Assembly (NCBI GenBank): GCA_037043455.1
Contig: JAWPHD010003264.1
Location: 1 to 64,000, forward strand
Origin: Cyrtodaria siliqua
Lineage: Eukaryota > Mollusca > Bivalvia > Adapedonta > Hiatellidae
Reading direction: 5' to 3'
DNA length: 64,000 nt
Shown: piece by piece, positions 23,887 to 34,735 of the stretch
Layout of the letters: each line of letters starts with the position of its first letter
Numbering within the stretch: position 1 is the first letter of the stretch
Translations under genes and position numbers: made by a program
Notes under the pieces: model-generated
Database searches by the model: none
Told to the model about the DNA's origin: nothing
Seen by the model: only the letters and a program-made list of their open reading frames with translations

Positions 23887-24389
23887 GGCCAAATAAAATT
23901 ATACCTGTGTTTACTGTAACATTGCTGAAAAAAATTGGGTAGGTACATGTAGGTAGGCATTTTATTTTATTTTATTTTTTTATTTTATTTTTTGGCGAAG
24001 TTAATTTAAGGTGGCGATGAGCTTTGATGAATGGGAAAATGTGGTATTTTAAAAACTACAATAGGTAACAATATGAAATTGTGTATGTGTTATTGTTTCC
24101 CAAAAGGCATGGCAACAACTGGCTCTTTTCCCAATCACTTGCAATTATTGCAAAGGGGTAAAACAGTTTAATTTATTTTTCGCAAGTCCGGAAGAGTCAG
24201 TTCCAACAGCAGGACAATGAGCACATGAGTCGGCCGTGATAGCGTGAACATAATTATTAAAAAACAACAACAAAAAAAACAACATTATTTTTATTTTTTT
24301 ATTTTTTTTCAATAAAAAAAAGAGGAGTCAGGGGTGTTTTCAGCGGGTCGGTCGGGTTACAGTAAACTCAGGTATAATTTTATTTGGCC
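23887..24389. mobile_element. MITE with 34 bp terminal inverted repeats, copy 1
   Basis: The left end GGCCAAATAAAATTATACCT (23887) and right end AGGTATAATTTTATTTGGCC (24389) extend to 34 bp arms including 'gtttactgtaac'. The interior shares 'aggtggcgatgagc', 'ttgcaattattgcaaa' and 'caacagcaggacaatgagc' with the inverted copy at 41699. It has no ORF. The second copy has a TAA target duplication, suggesting a PIF/Harbinger-type parent; this copy shows no clear one. Confidence 0.75.
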
Positions 24390-26320
24390 TTATCAAAAAA
24401 AACTTTAAAGTGCCATAACTCCGCCAAAAATCATTAAACCTTAATACGGCGATGATGTGCACAACTAGGCCTGGTACTGATCATCCCAAAAATGTTTCTC
24501 TGAAATCGGGCCACGAGTTCAGAAGAGATTAATCTCGACAAGTTCAGGGGCGTAGCCAGAGCATTTTGGAGAATACGCTCTGGGGGAGGGTGCAGGAGGT
24601 GTCCCCCTCCTGCTGGCCACCCTCGGGAAAATTTTGAAATTTCGGACGTTTGTGGCTTCATTTGAGCGAGATTTTGGAGGCTCTCGCTTCCATTCAATAA
24701 GTGTGTTTTTAATAAACAGAATCAAAAATGTTTTGGAGTAAAAATAGTGCCTTACCCACTACCCCACTTCAATTTTTATTGCTGATTTTAAAAAATAAGC
24801 ATTTTTATTTGTTCACATTCGATTTCCTAAAGTACGCCCGGGCGTACAGGAGTATGCCTAAATACGTCCCCTGAAGTTTGTACATTAAAACCTTTAATAA
24901 AAGCTTTAAGGGCCATAACTCTGCCAAACATCATTCAACTAGAACACGGTGATGGTATACACAACTAGGCTTGGTACTGATCATCCCTGCAAAGTTTCGT
25001 TAAAATTCGGCCAGGGTTTCAGGAGAACTAGTCCAGACAGTGTGTATTAAACCCTTTAAAGGGCCATAACTCTGCCAAAATCATTCAACTGGAACACGGT
25101 GACAATATGCACAACTAGGCTTGATACTGATCATCCCTGCACACTTTTAATGAAATCCGTCCAAATGAAGGCCCTATCGACTTAACAAGGAAAAAATACA
25201 GTATTTTTAACTAAATCAAGGGCCATTAAACTGGTATTAATTATCCAATTTGGCTGGTTGTCAAACTTGTCCAAGCAACCTGGAAAAGTTTGGCAAAGAT
25301 TGGATGAAAAATGAAAGCCCTAACATCTTAACGAGGCAAAATACAGCATTTTTAACTAAATCAAGGGTCATAACGCTTGTGTTACTAGTCCGATCTCGCT
25401 GGGTTTTCGAACTTGTCCCTAGTTTTCATTGATATTAACAATCTATGCAAGTTTGGTAAAGATCAAATAATAAATGAAGGTGCTAGAGTGTTCACGAGGC
25501 AGAATATGGCATTTTTTAGAAAATCAAGGGCCATAACTCCCATGTTACTGATCCGATCTGGCTGGTTTTCGAACTTGTCCGAGCTTTCATTGATATTAAC
25601 AATCTGTGCAAGTTGGTAAAGATCAAGTAATAAATGAAGGTGTTTGAGTGGTCACAAGGCAAAATATAGCGTTTTTTGTTAATTCAAGGGCAATAACTCT
25701 GGTGTTCCTAATCCAATCTGGCCAGTTTTCGAACTCATCCGAGCTTTCATTGATAATAACAATCTGTGCAAGTTTGGTAAAGATTAAATAATAAATGAAG
25801 GTTCTAGAGTGTTCACAAATCAGAATATGGCATTCTTCAGCAAAAGAGGGCCAGAACTCTGGTGTTACTTATACGATCTGGCTGGTTTTCGAACTTTTCC
25901 CAGCCTTTATTGATATTAACAATCTGTTTAAGTTTGGTAAAGATCAAATAATAAATGAAGGTTCTAGAGTGTTCACAGGTCAGAATATGGCATTTTTCAG
26001 CAAATCAAGAGCCATAACTTCGGTGTTACTGATCCGCTCTGGCTGGTTTTCGAAGTTGTCCGACCTTTTATTGATATTAACAATCTTCGCAAGTTTGTTA
26101 AAGATCAAATAATAAATGAAGATGCTAGAGTGTTCACAAGGCAGAATATGGCGTTTTTCAGCATATCAAGGGCCATAACTGCGGTGTTATTGATCCGATT
26201 TGGTTGTTTTTCGAACTTGTCTGAGTTTTCATTGATATTAACAATCTGTGCAGGTTTGGTAAAGATCAAATAATAAATGAAGGTGCTAGAGTGTTCACAA
26301 GGCAGAATATGACCCATATA
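24390..26320 (+). mobile_element. Family P, second copy (ends lost)
   Basis: The same two cores occur in the same order as at 19082-21449: the 'aactctgccaaaatcattcaa' core (24400-25140), then the 'aactaaatcaagggccataa' core (25150-26320). The junction text 'gaaatccgtccaaatgaagg' corresponds to 20173-20190. The later units form a subfamily with 'aataaatgaaggtgctagag' and 'tgttcacaaggcagaatatg'. Neither the 5' terminus nor the hairpin end is present. Confidence 0.65.
24546..24872. mobile_element. hAT-like MITE inside the P array
   Basis: The ends are CAGGGGCGTAGCCAG (24546) and TACGTCCCCTG (24872). 'aagtt' flanks both sides, interrupting what is elsewhere an unbroken P sentence ('gacaaagtttgtgtatt'). 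CAGGG-type ends are typical of hAT elements. An 8 bp target duplication is not clean, so the superfamily is inferred. The interior has no ORF. Confidence 0.6.
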
Positions 26321-26404
26321 CACCATCATCATAATGTTTCAATATACCCTTTTTTTTTCCAAAAAATGTGGGTATTAAATTATTCGCTTTATTGAACGTT
26401 ATCG

Positions 26405-26505
26405 ATCAGTGGATGACGTCAATGTCAACAACACTTTGTTGACGTCATATATGACGTCAATAGACGTCATATATGACGTCAATAAAGTGTTGTTGACATT
26501 GACTT
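26405..26505. repeat. Hairpin with four TGACGTCA palindromes
   Basis: The inverted arms GTCAATGTCAACAACACTTT (26419) and AAAGTGTTGTTGACATTGAC (ending 26501-26502) enclose four exact TGACGTCA octamers (26414, 26440, 26452, 26474) and one AGACGTCA (26462). TGACGTCA is the consensus cAMP-response element. No transcription unit is evident nearby, so this may simply be a foldback element. Confidence 0.65.
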
Positions 26506-26924
26506 CATATTTCACAGTTAGTTATTTTTGTGTTCTGAGTTAGTTATTAATATTTAGCGAATATGAATATTCTATCACTGAGAAATCCCAATTTTTCACC
26601 CATAGAAATATAATAAATATCATTATAACTCTGTAAACTAAAAATCCATTATGCTTAGTGTCAAAAACCTCCAACATTTTACTGAAACAAACCTTTAAAT
26701 CAAATATTTACTTAAGTTATTACGATCAAAAGCTGAAATTTGGATATTTTCAATTATCAAGGGCAATAACTTTGTAGTGCATGACATTGTGTTGTTTTAG
26801 TTTTCCTCATTCTCAAACCTGTCCGAGATATTATAGGGTTTACATAATTATGATCACTAAGCTAACGCTTATGCAAGGCATGAAAATTCCACTCGTCCGT
26901 ATGGTGTTCGATCGGGGTCAAAAC

Positions 26925-27190
26925 TATGGATGTAGGTAAACCTATAAAAAAGTGTAGGTGAACCTATAAAAAAGTGTAGGTGAACCTATAAAAAAGTGTA
27001 GGTGCACCTATAAAAAGTACAAGGTGCACTTATACTTTTTACACGTGCTCCTATACTTTTTATGGGTGCACCTGTAAAATTGTAGGTGTACCCATAAAAG
27101 CGTAGGTGCACCCATAAAATAAATATATAGGTGCACAATTTCTTTTTGACCCCTCATAATTAGACGTGCGCACAAAGTATCGGTGCACCT
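26925..27190 (+). repeat. GGTGCACC short tandem repeat, copy 1
   Basis: About ten ~20-22 bp units of 'taggtgcacctataaaaag' type are flanked by 'cggggtcaaaacta' on the left and 'ttgacccctcataa' on the right. An inverted relative lies at 42545-42775. The first units carry GGTAAACC or GGTGAACC; later units carry the palindrome GGTGCACC. Confidence 0.7.
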
Positions 27191-27984
27191 TTGAAATGAC
27201 CAATCAGATTGCCGCTTACAAAAAGGATATGATCATATTTACTGCTGTATGGGTGGTGTCGCGTGAAAACTCCACGTTATGTGAGAAAGGTAAAATATCT
27301 GCTTTCACTGTCGATTTATTACAATTGCAAATCCTATTGGATGTGCAAACCTAGTAATTATTGATTAAACGTAAACCTAAATAAAACAGTAATGAACTTA
27401 ACAGTAATAGGGTATTATTTATTCATGCTTATGTTAATCCATGCTTATATATGTATATATATATATACAATGTATTATCACAACATATAAACGATTGGGA
27501 ATAAATAACTTGACACCAAATAAATAATATAGAGAGAGATGTGTCACTGTGTGACATTCTGTCCCAAGTTGTTAAATTGAGTATTATTAATATTGCATAT
27601 TTGATGAAAGCTGTTAATATGTATTTTCAACCATAGGTGTATATTAATTGTTATTTCACATATTGATGCCATACCATATTGTTAGTTACTTTTAGGCTGT
27701 GAGACCTTCACTTCAAACCTGTCAATTCCTATGTATCATTAAGAAAAGGAAATTTATAATCAAGTTGTTTGTAACAAGTCATTTGATCTTGGAGGAAAGG
27801 CTTTGAGAGCTATCACTTTGGTCAAACTCAAACTTGTCATTTAATACTTATAATCAAGAAAAGGTGATTTCTAATCAGCATGTTTTAACAAGCCTTTTGA
27901 TGTTGGTGGAAGTCACAAATATGTGTCACTTACTGATTCCTTCTCAATGCCAAGTTATTAGGTATATAAACTCTTTGAGATTTT
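27191..27984. other. AT-rich unassigned stretch left of the LINE/SINE cluster
   Basis: No gene is supported. A (TA) microsatellite lies near 27451-27470. Two loosely similar ~130 bp blocks occur at 27700 and 27830 ('gttacttttaggctgtgag', 'caagaaaaggtgatttc'). Confidence 0.35.
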
Positions 27985-27995
27985 AGACATTAGAG
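27985..27995 (+). other. AGACATTAGAG target word, first occurrence
   Basis: This is the leftmost of five same-strand copies (27985, 28865, 29011, 31170, 31398). Each of the later four follows directly on the 3' end of a LINE or SINE. An inverted ACATTAGAG lies at 33506-33514. The word reads as repeated target-site sequence. Confidence 0.7.
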
Positions 27996-28864
27996 TTCAG
28001 ACCATCGAACAGGCAGGACGTCTTGCAGCCTTCAGGGACAAAGTGACTCCGCAAGGCGTGCCGCTGTCTGCGATCATCCACCCTGCACTGTATAGCGCTA
28101 TGCAGTGTAGAGCCGCGTGGAGGTATGGACATTGCCTCAAACATGTTGTACATATGTTTTTATCGGTTTTTAACGTGGCCCTAAAGATGGACGATTAATA
28201 ACCTTCTACTGGAAATCAGACGTTGAACCAGCGAGATACCCCATGTCACTGCGAGTCCCCGCATAGATGACATGGGGCACCGACGATGGATTACGACGCA
28301 CACTCACCCTAACTCACCATGGATGCCGACGTTGGAGAAACCCTGCGGGATACTCACTGATCCTGATTTATCTTACGACTTCAAGATCAGTGAGTACAAC
28401 AGAGAAGTCTTCACCAACAGAACACGGGCAGCTCATGCAGCCGGATCGTAAACATCACGGGACATGGCCAAAATGGATTCTCCATGGACCCGGATTGACC
28501 TACTAGAAAGACTTCAAATCTCCTGTGTGCTGATTGGCTGAAACCTTCTGAATCTACTTTCGAGCCGGCAATCGGATTGACCTAGTCACAATTCTGCAGG
28601 CAATCCGATTGGCCAAAATCTTCTAATCGACTTTGAACTTCCAAAATCTACTTGGAACTACAAACTTTCTATCGATGTTTCCACTCCGATGTACCACCAA
28701 CCATAATCTACTGCTGCGACTAACCATAATCGGCTTTGGACGAGACATACCAACCTTCCCCGGACCTTTCCAGGACTCTGCACTCCGAAAAACTACTACA
28801 GAAAAGCTCGCTAAAATGCGTTATGCAATACAGCGAGGGTAAATAAAAACTACTACTCACTCAA
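27996..28864 (+). mobile_element. Retroelement A ending in the shared 3' tail
   Basis: It is bounded by two AGACATTAGAG copies. The 3' end 'gctcgctaaaatgcgttatg' plus 'caatacagcgagggtaaata' is the tail also seen on SINEs at 28876 and 31181 and, more diverged, on the LINE at 29022. The first ~200 bp hold an open frame without an early ATG (27997-28198, ending at a TAA) whose product I do not recognise. It may be a truncated ORF or a captured coding piece. Confidence 0.5.
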
Positions 28865-28875
28865 AGACATTAGAG

Positions 28876-29010
28876 TAGAGCTGTGGTGTAATGGTTAGCA
28901 CTGCGGCTTAGTAACCTAGGGATCAGTCCTTCGGATGAGACTTTAAATCGAGGTCTGCTCGCTAAAATGCTTAGTGCAATACACCGAGGATTAATAAACG
29001 CTTATACGCA
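28876..29010 (+). mobile_element. tRNA-derived SINE B (internal deletion)
   Basis: The head 'tgtggtgtaatggttagcac' is an A-box-like tRNA sequence. Compared with the SINE at 31181 it lacks about 75 bp, including the B box, joining 'agggatc' to 'agtccttcggatgag'. The tail is 'gctcgctaaaatgcttagtg' with the CTCG...CGAG stem. AGACATTAGAG flanks both sides. Confidence 0.75.
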
Positions 29011-29021
29011 AGACATTAGAG

Positions 29022-29507
29022 ATTAACATATTAAATGATCAACCAGTCCCCTTAGCCCCTTCAGAAATATACTCCATCATCCATAAAACAATTTACATGA
29101 AATTAAATCATTATTTAACTGAACAAACAAATAAATATAATACTCTTACAAGGCTTAGCAATATTTTTAGAAATCATGAGCTTTTTTCAACCAATAAACT
29201 AATAAATAAAGTTATCACTAGATTGAGAATGGGATACAATCTACTACCGGCAAGTATGGGAAGTCATATAATAAAAGATCTGCATAAAGATTGCCCCTCT
29301 TGCTCTGTCCCATTCACCACTGAACATTTCCTTCTCGATTGTGATCAGCTAGATGCAACGCGAAATAACTTAAAATTTAAACTTCAACAACTATCTATTC
29401 CGTTTAACCTTTCAAACATTCTAGATCCCGAAAAACGATATAGACTACCAGTTTTTAGTGCGCTTAATGACTTTATTAAGGATTCAAATTTCCAAAAGAA
29501 GATTTAA
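29022..29507 (+). pseudogene. C-terminal fragment of a LINE ORF2 with CCHC-type zinc knuckle
   Basis: The frame is open across the junction with the AGACATTAGAG word; its first methionine is at 29097. The product includes RLRMGYNLLPASMG and the zinc-binding pattern CPSC-x8-EHFLLDC, the C-terminal signature of LINEs such as those of the I or related clades. Endonuclease and reverse-transcriptase domains are absent, so it cannot act alone. The clade is not determined. A close but broken paralogue lies at 31409-32015. Confidence 0.75.
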
Positions 29508-31169
29508 CTTCTTGTGTCTTAGGTGAATATATCATATATACAGATTATGTGTATAACAGCAATACTTATTCACGAGTTATATGTTCACTTCTCTATATAT
29601 TCCTGTTAGTCCCAACCTGTTAATATTATACTGTATAATCATCATCAGAACAAGAATTTTAGTCTACATGAAAAACAATTCATTAATTGGTATAGGTATA
29701 ACATGGGACTGATCCGGTGGACGCGCTGGGGCGATTTTTGAGTCTGATGACAACGCAGGCACAGCGGTCCAGGATCAGTCACGTACTCTCTCATATATTT
29801 AATGGAAGTTATATGTTCACTTCTCTATATACTCCTGTTAGTCCCAATCTGTTAATATTAACATCATACAGTATAATCATCAACTAAATTTAACCTACGT
29901 TTATCCCTACCTCTCCCACTCCCATATGTTTTAGAATTTGGACTAGTATATATTCTGTCCATATTTAATTAATAATCTATCACTAATGGGGAATAACTTA
30001 GACTCATCAGTGGGTACAAACTTTGTATTAAAAATACAAATAGTTTACTACCTCCATTTGGAATAGACCTCATTTTTAATGTAATTTTCTCCTCTGTGAA
30101 GACAAACATCGGCCGTTAATCTGTTCCTAATGGATACTTGAGACTAAGCAGTCTCATTGGATCCACGGGATACTATATTTTTTAAATAACTTTAAACATC
30201 GGCATTTTGTAATGGACTAACGTCCGTCCTGCCCTATTTACAATGTTTTCAACAGGTTTTAATCATATTATCTTATGTTGCATTTTAGTATGGTAAATCG
30301 TTCCTTACGAACCCATGCTTGATTAACGACAGCTGCTCGACTTTTCTGTCTGTGTAGTAACAATATATTGTATGTCCCCACCGGTCCCGCTGTGTGATTT
30401 TAATAATTAGCCGTTTTATATGATAATTAAGATTTATAATAGAAATTCCTGGCTGTCTGATTTATTTTTATATATGCTTATCAGATTGGTTTTACATCGA
30501 CAGCTGGGAAGATACTATTTTTTAGTTTTGTCTGATGCACACATGGAGATAGGGGGGAAATATTATTAAAATGCAAATCCTATGTATACTTCTGCCTCAT
30601 GCCCTCTGCAGTGTGGCCTCCATGTGGCTTTGGTGGAGGGACACACTCCATTTGACGTGCTTACTATCATAGGCGCATGCCTCATTTTGCTCTGTTTTAT
30701 ATTGAGAGATTTGGAGTGATGTCTTACTAACAACACTGGGATTTAACAATATATGCTTACATTTAAAGATGTCCATTCCCTTTGGAAGGGAGCACGAAGC
30801 AGATACAACACGGAGTATGTATATATGTACATATTAAGCTAGAATAATTTAAAAAAAATAAATGGTGACACACTGGCGTTGGAATATATTATTTATCCTC
30901 GATTTAAATTTAAAAAATAGACAAACCTGAGCTTATTCTAAACACCTATGGGCAATTAATCTCCTATATTATTTTAATTTAATCACCTTCTGATTTTCAC
31001 GGCCAATCCCATCCGACTGACACAGTTGTCTGCCTGGTTCTTGCCATTATTGAAACGAACACTTCCCTACCATTTCCCCGTCCAACCATACTAACCACCT
31101 ACTGAAAAGCTCGCCAAAAGGCCTAGTGCCATAAGAAAGCAAATACAAAAACTATTATTGAATTGAATT
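29022..31169 (+). mobile_element. 5'-truncated LINE C with long 3' region
   Basis: This is a truncated non-LTR retrotransposon: a C-terminal coding remnant (29022-29507), then about 1.66 kb of 3' untranslated sequence, ending in 'gctcgccaaaaggcctagtg' and a (TTGAA)-type tail before AGACATTAGAG. The 3' region contains an internal duplication ('tatgttcacttctctatata' at 29580 and 29814). Homologous 3' sequence recurs in LINE F (31409-33230) and, inverted, at 33515-34165. Confidence 0.75.
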
Positions 31170-31180
31170 AGACATTAGAG

Positions 31181-31397
31181 AGAAGGTAACACCATGGTGG
31201 AATGGTTAGCATTGCGGCTTAGTAACCCAGGGATCGCGCGTTCAATCCCAGCCAGGACCGAATTTGGGTTAATTATCGAAATATTTCAAAAGTATTTCCT
31301 ACCTTACCAGCCCTTCGGATGAGACTTTAAACCTAGGTCTGCTCACTAAAATGCTTAGTGCAATACAGCGAGGATAAATAAACGCTTATACGCACGA
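31181..31397 (+). mobile_element. tRNA-derived SINE E (full length)
   Basis: The head has A-box 'tggtggaatggttagcatt' and B-box-like 'gcgttcaatccc'. The body is 'cagcccttcggatgagac'; the tail is 'gctcactaaaatgcttagtg' plus 'caatacagcgaggataaata'. It is flanked on both sides by AGACATTAGAG. The tail has the same order as the end of LINE C, pointing to that LINE family as its partner. Confidence 0.8.
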
Positions 31398-31408
31398 AGA
31401 CATTAGAG

Positions 31409-33230
31409 TCTTCACAAATTCGGAAATCAATAAATAAGAAAGTAGATCATTATTTAACTAATCAAATTAACAAATTCCATACTTTTTCTATGACTTTTTA
31501 TTAGGCTTAAAACAAACTTCAAAATTCAAGAACCATTTTCTACCAATAGGCTTATTGATAAAGTAATTACAAGACTGAGAATGGGGTACAATCTATTACC
31601 GGCTAGTTTAGGCAGCCACATAATTAACGACCTTCATAAGGATGAAGCTATCCAGCTGGCTTGCGGAATGTCGGTGGTTCTACCCAAATTGCCCAGAGGG
31701 GCACCTGGGGTCTTCCTCCACCAATGGAAGCTGGAAAGTCGCCATATGACCTTAGCTGTTGATGCGACTATAAAATCCAATTCAATTCAATTCAATTCAT
31801 AAGGATTGTACTAACTGCAAAGTCCATTTTACTACGGAACATTATTTACTAGATTGCAGTCAGTTTGAAATACAGAGAGATACCTTAAAATTAAAACTGC
31901 AAAATTTATCACTACCCTTTAACTAATATTTTAGATCCTATCAAAAAACATAGAGTTCAAGTCTTTAGCGCTCTCAGTTCTTTCATCCTGGGTACAAAAT
32001 TCGAAAAGAAGATTTAGACTAAATAAATTCGATTATTTAGTATAATTTTACCACATTGTAAACCCTTTCTATTAGCGTGCAGATAAACGTCATATGATTA
32101 CTTATTAAACAATGTAGATAACAAAATAGAGAGTGTAAAGCGAATTAGATAATATTATATTTATATAGAATTGTTACCTATACTCAATAAGCATTCTGAC
32201 CCGTTTTAACATTTTATAAACGTCATATGATTTGTTAATTACTATGTAGGTAACAAAATAATATATAAACTTCAAACGAATAACATAATCTACTTATATA
32301 CTATAGATTTTTATCTATATTTAGCCTAAAAAAGTATAACTAGTGAACAATGTGGTCTGAACACCACTGGGGGAGGCTAGGGGTGGGCTTGTAATTTTAG
32401 ACATCCAGAGTCTCCCTAAATGAGTGTTGAAAACCTTGAACAATATGTAGTACCCGCATCTTTTAAATATACCCTATAATATAAGCCCCATAGTATAAAA
32501 TTGACAAACTATTTATATAGTTTAACAAGGATATAATGATTATCTTATCCCAGATATTATTCTTAAGTTATAGTCTGTTTTCCCCTGTAATTTAATAGAA
32601 TCTGGATCATACTCAGTACTGACTTCCACTTGGTTAGACGGTCGTTGTACTGGCTCTCTATGTGGTGGTGAGTACTGAGGTTTCCAGTACCCCAATTTTT
32701 TAAAAAGCTATCCAAATTTTATTCTTAACTGACATGGTAAGTACCCCATGACAAAATGAGTGTGGGGACTGCCCTACCTTTTGGCGTCATGGAGATGCTT
32801 ATTAAATATGTCTTAAAAAGTCTTACATGTTTATCTTATAAACAATAATATTATTAAGTTACTTATTTTTTCCCCACCCCTTCCACTCGCACTCCCATAT
32901 GTTGTATAATTCCACGTAACACTATTTTGTTTGCCCCTACCACCACCGGTGTGTGATATTAATATTTGGTTGTTTTATATGAAGAATTAGGTTAGTAGAA
33001 ATTCCTGGCTGTCCTGTTTAGTTTTATAGATAGATAGATAGATAAACTTTATTAATACAAAAGACTAAATGGCCTATCAGTATACAATACAAAATACACA
33101 TAATATTTATAATTAAACCGTCAATGGTTTGCAGTAATCAATTTATATATGCTTGTTATTTATATTACATTGATTTTATACCGACAGCTGGGAAGATACT
33201 ATTTTTAGTTTAGTCTGACGCACACGTCAC
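31409..33230 (+). mobile_element. 5'-truncated LINE F, interrupted by a SINE
   Basis: This is a paralogue of LINE C. The coding remnant 31409-32015 has frameshifts and a SINE (31644-31795) inserted just upstream of the zinc-knuckle codons (CTNC...EHYLLDC after the SINE). Downstream text parallels LINE C, for example 'gacagctgggaagatactat' at 33182 against 30499. It carries a (TAGA) microsatellite at 33027-33045. The 3' tail is missing; the text changes after 'ctgacgcacacg'. Confidence 0.7.
31644..31795 (+). mobile_element. SINE1, 5'-truncated, with 11 bp target duplication
   Basis: It starts 'gaagctatccagctggcttg' and ends 'gttgatgcgactataaaatc' plus (caatt)n. It is flanked by TTCATAAGGAT at 31633-31643 and 31796-31806. 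It corresponds to the 3' ~150 bp of the full copies at 44857 and 46569, so the tRNA head is missing. The perfect duplication shows a recent target-primed insertion. Confidence 0.88.
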
Positions 33231-33514
33231 AGCAGCAGTTCATGATTACACCAGTTTATTCATCAGCATACCAACTTAGAATCAGCACAAAATCCATATG
33301 AGAAAACAGTTATTTATGATAGTTATTTGTGTTATAATGATTTCACAATGTTTAAAATCCAAAACACAAGTTCTTCAGGCAGTCAAGGCAAAGAGCCGAC
33401 TCCTGTTAAGTATTTGTTGCCCTACATAGCTTTTGCTCTATCTCTATTCTCCAATGTATAATGTCTTATGTCTAATGTGTAGTGTCTCCTAATAATTCTC
33501 TCTCTCTCTAATGT
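33231..33514. other. Unassigned spacer between LINE F and inverted LINE G
   Basis: No gene is seen. The right part is rich in variants of the target word ('atgtctaatgtgtagtgtct') and ends 'ttctctctctctctaatgt', the reverse complement of ACATTAGAG with a GA run. Confidence 0.4.
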
Positions 33515-34165
33515 TGTAGTAGTATAAGGTTTTATTTTTCCTCGCCGTTGGCAACTAGGCCTTTTAGCGAGGTTTTCAATAGTTGTTTATGTAAAATAAC
33601 AATAGTAGTTTAAGTAATATCTACTAAGCTTATCAATTTCGCATGGATGGCAGGATCCAAGCAGACGCAAGACATGGCAACAGATGGTTGGCAGGGACAC
33701 AAGAGGATTAACTTGGCAGAAGCTGAGTGATGGAAACACAGGGGGAATAAGCCCATGTTGGTCTATCTGTTAAAATTCAATTGAGGATTATTAAGAATAA
33801 TATTATTTTCCAGCGCTTAAAAAAATTAATTAATATGTACATATATACATAATCCATATTATGTCTGCTTCATGCTCCCTTCCAAAGGGAATGGACACTT
33901 GTAATTATAAGCAGGTAAAGTTAAAAACCGATTAAATATCCAGTGTTGTTAGTAGGACATCACTCCAAATCTCTCAATATAGAATAAGTCAACACTAAGT
34001 GTGGGCTTATGAGAGCAAAGGCGTCAAATGGAGTGTGGCCCTCCATCAAAGCCGCTTGGAGGCCACACTGGGGAGGGCATGAAGCAGAGGTATACATAGG
34101 TTTTGCAGGTTAATCATATTTCCCCCTTATCCCGATTTGAGCTTAATTCCCCTAAGCTTAGAAGC
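33515..34165 (-). mobile_element. Inverted 3' end of the same LINE family (G)
   Basis: The minus strand matches the end of LINE C: 'tgtggcctcc' and 'aatggagtgt'-type text, 'cattccctttggaaggga', then 'gctaaaaggcctagttgcca' and an A-rich tail, followed by AACATTAGAG (33506-33515). About 0.65 kb is present, so it is 5' truncated. The right boundary is near 'tcccccttatcccgattt'. Confidence 0.7.
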
Positions 34166-34479
34166 TACATTTATCCATTGCCTACACATGGATGAGTGGA
34201 CCCTGCGCCATGGGATCGTGTGGGGACAGTGACAAGGTTGGATGCGTGGGACAGGACTTGGGCGAACACATTGCTAACGTCACAAATGGTTACGCTAATG
34301 AGATCCCATACTCCCACGTTCGACAACTTGGATCAACAAACGTCCCCTCACTCCCGATGTGACCTCCCAGTGGCGACACAGGCCTGAAATATACAAAAAC
34401 ACATGCGTGCGTGCGTATGTGTGTGTGAACCGATAGAACATCCTAAAGGTATAGGAAGAACTGATTTTGGACTTCTTTG

Positions 34480-34735
34480 AATGCGTGTGTGTGTAGTGTC
34501 TACTTGTAGCAGATATAGCGCTGCCACACTGGAATACCACGTCGTAGTACATGATAACCCACACAGTCACATTTTTCTGACACTGGTCCAACCAGACATT
34601 ACCCAGTATAAGCAATGGTTTCAAGTGACTACTACCATTATTTTTAAAATCCTAGGTATGATGCGGTCGGGGACTGAACCCACGACCTCCCGAATGCCAA
34701 GGCCACTAATCACTGCGCTTAGGTTATATAAAACA
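34480..34735 (-). mobile_element. tRNA-derived SINE, family 3
   Basis: The minus strand has a tRNA-like head with A-box-like 'gcagtgattagtggccttgg' and B-box 'gtgggttcagtcccc'. A body 'ccattgcttatactgggtaa', 'ggaccagtgtcagaaaaatg' follows. The 3' boundary runs into GT-rich DNA near 34480. It is unrelated in body to SINE1 and SINE E. Confidence 0.6.
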
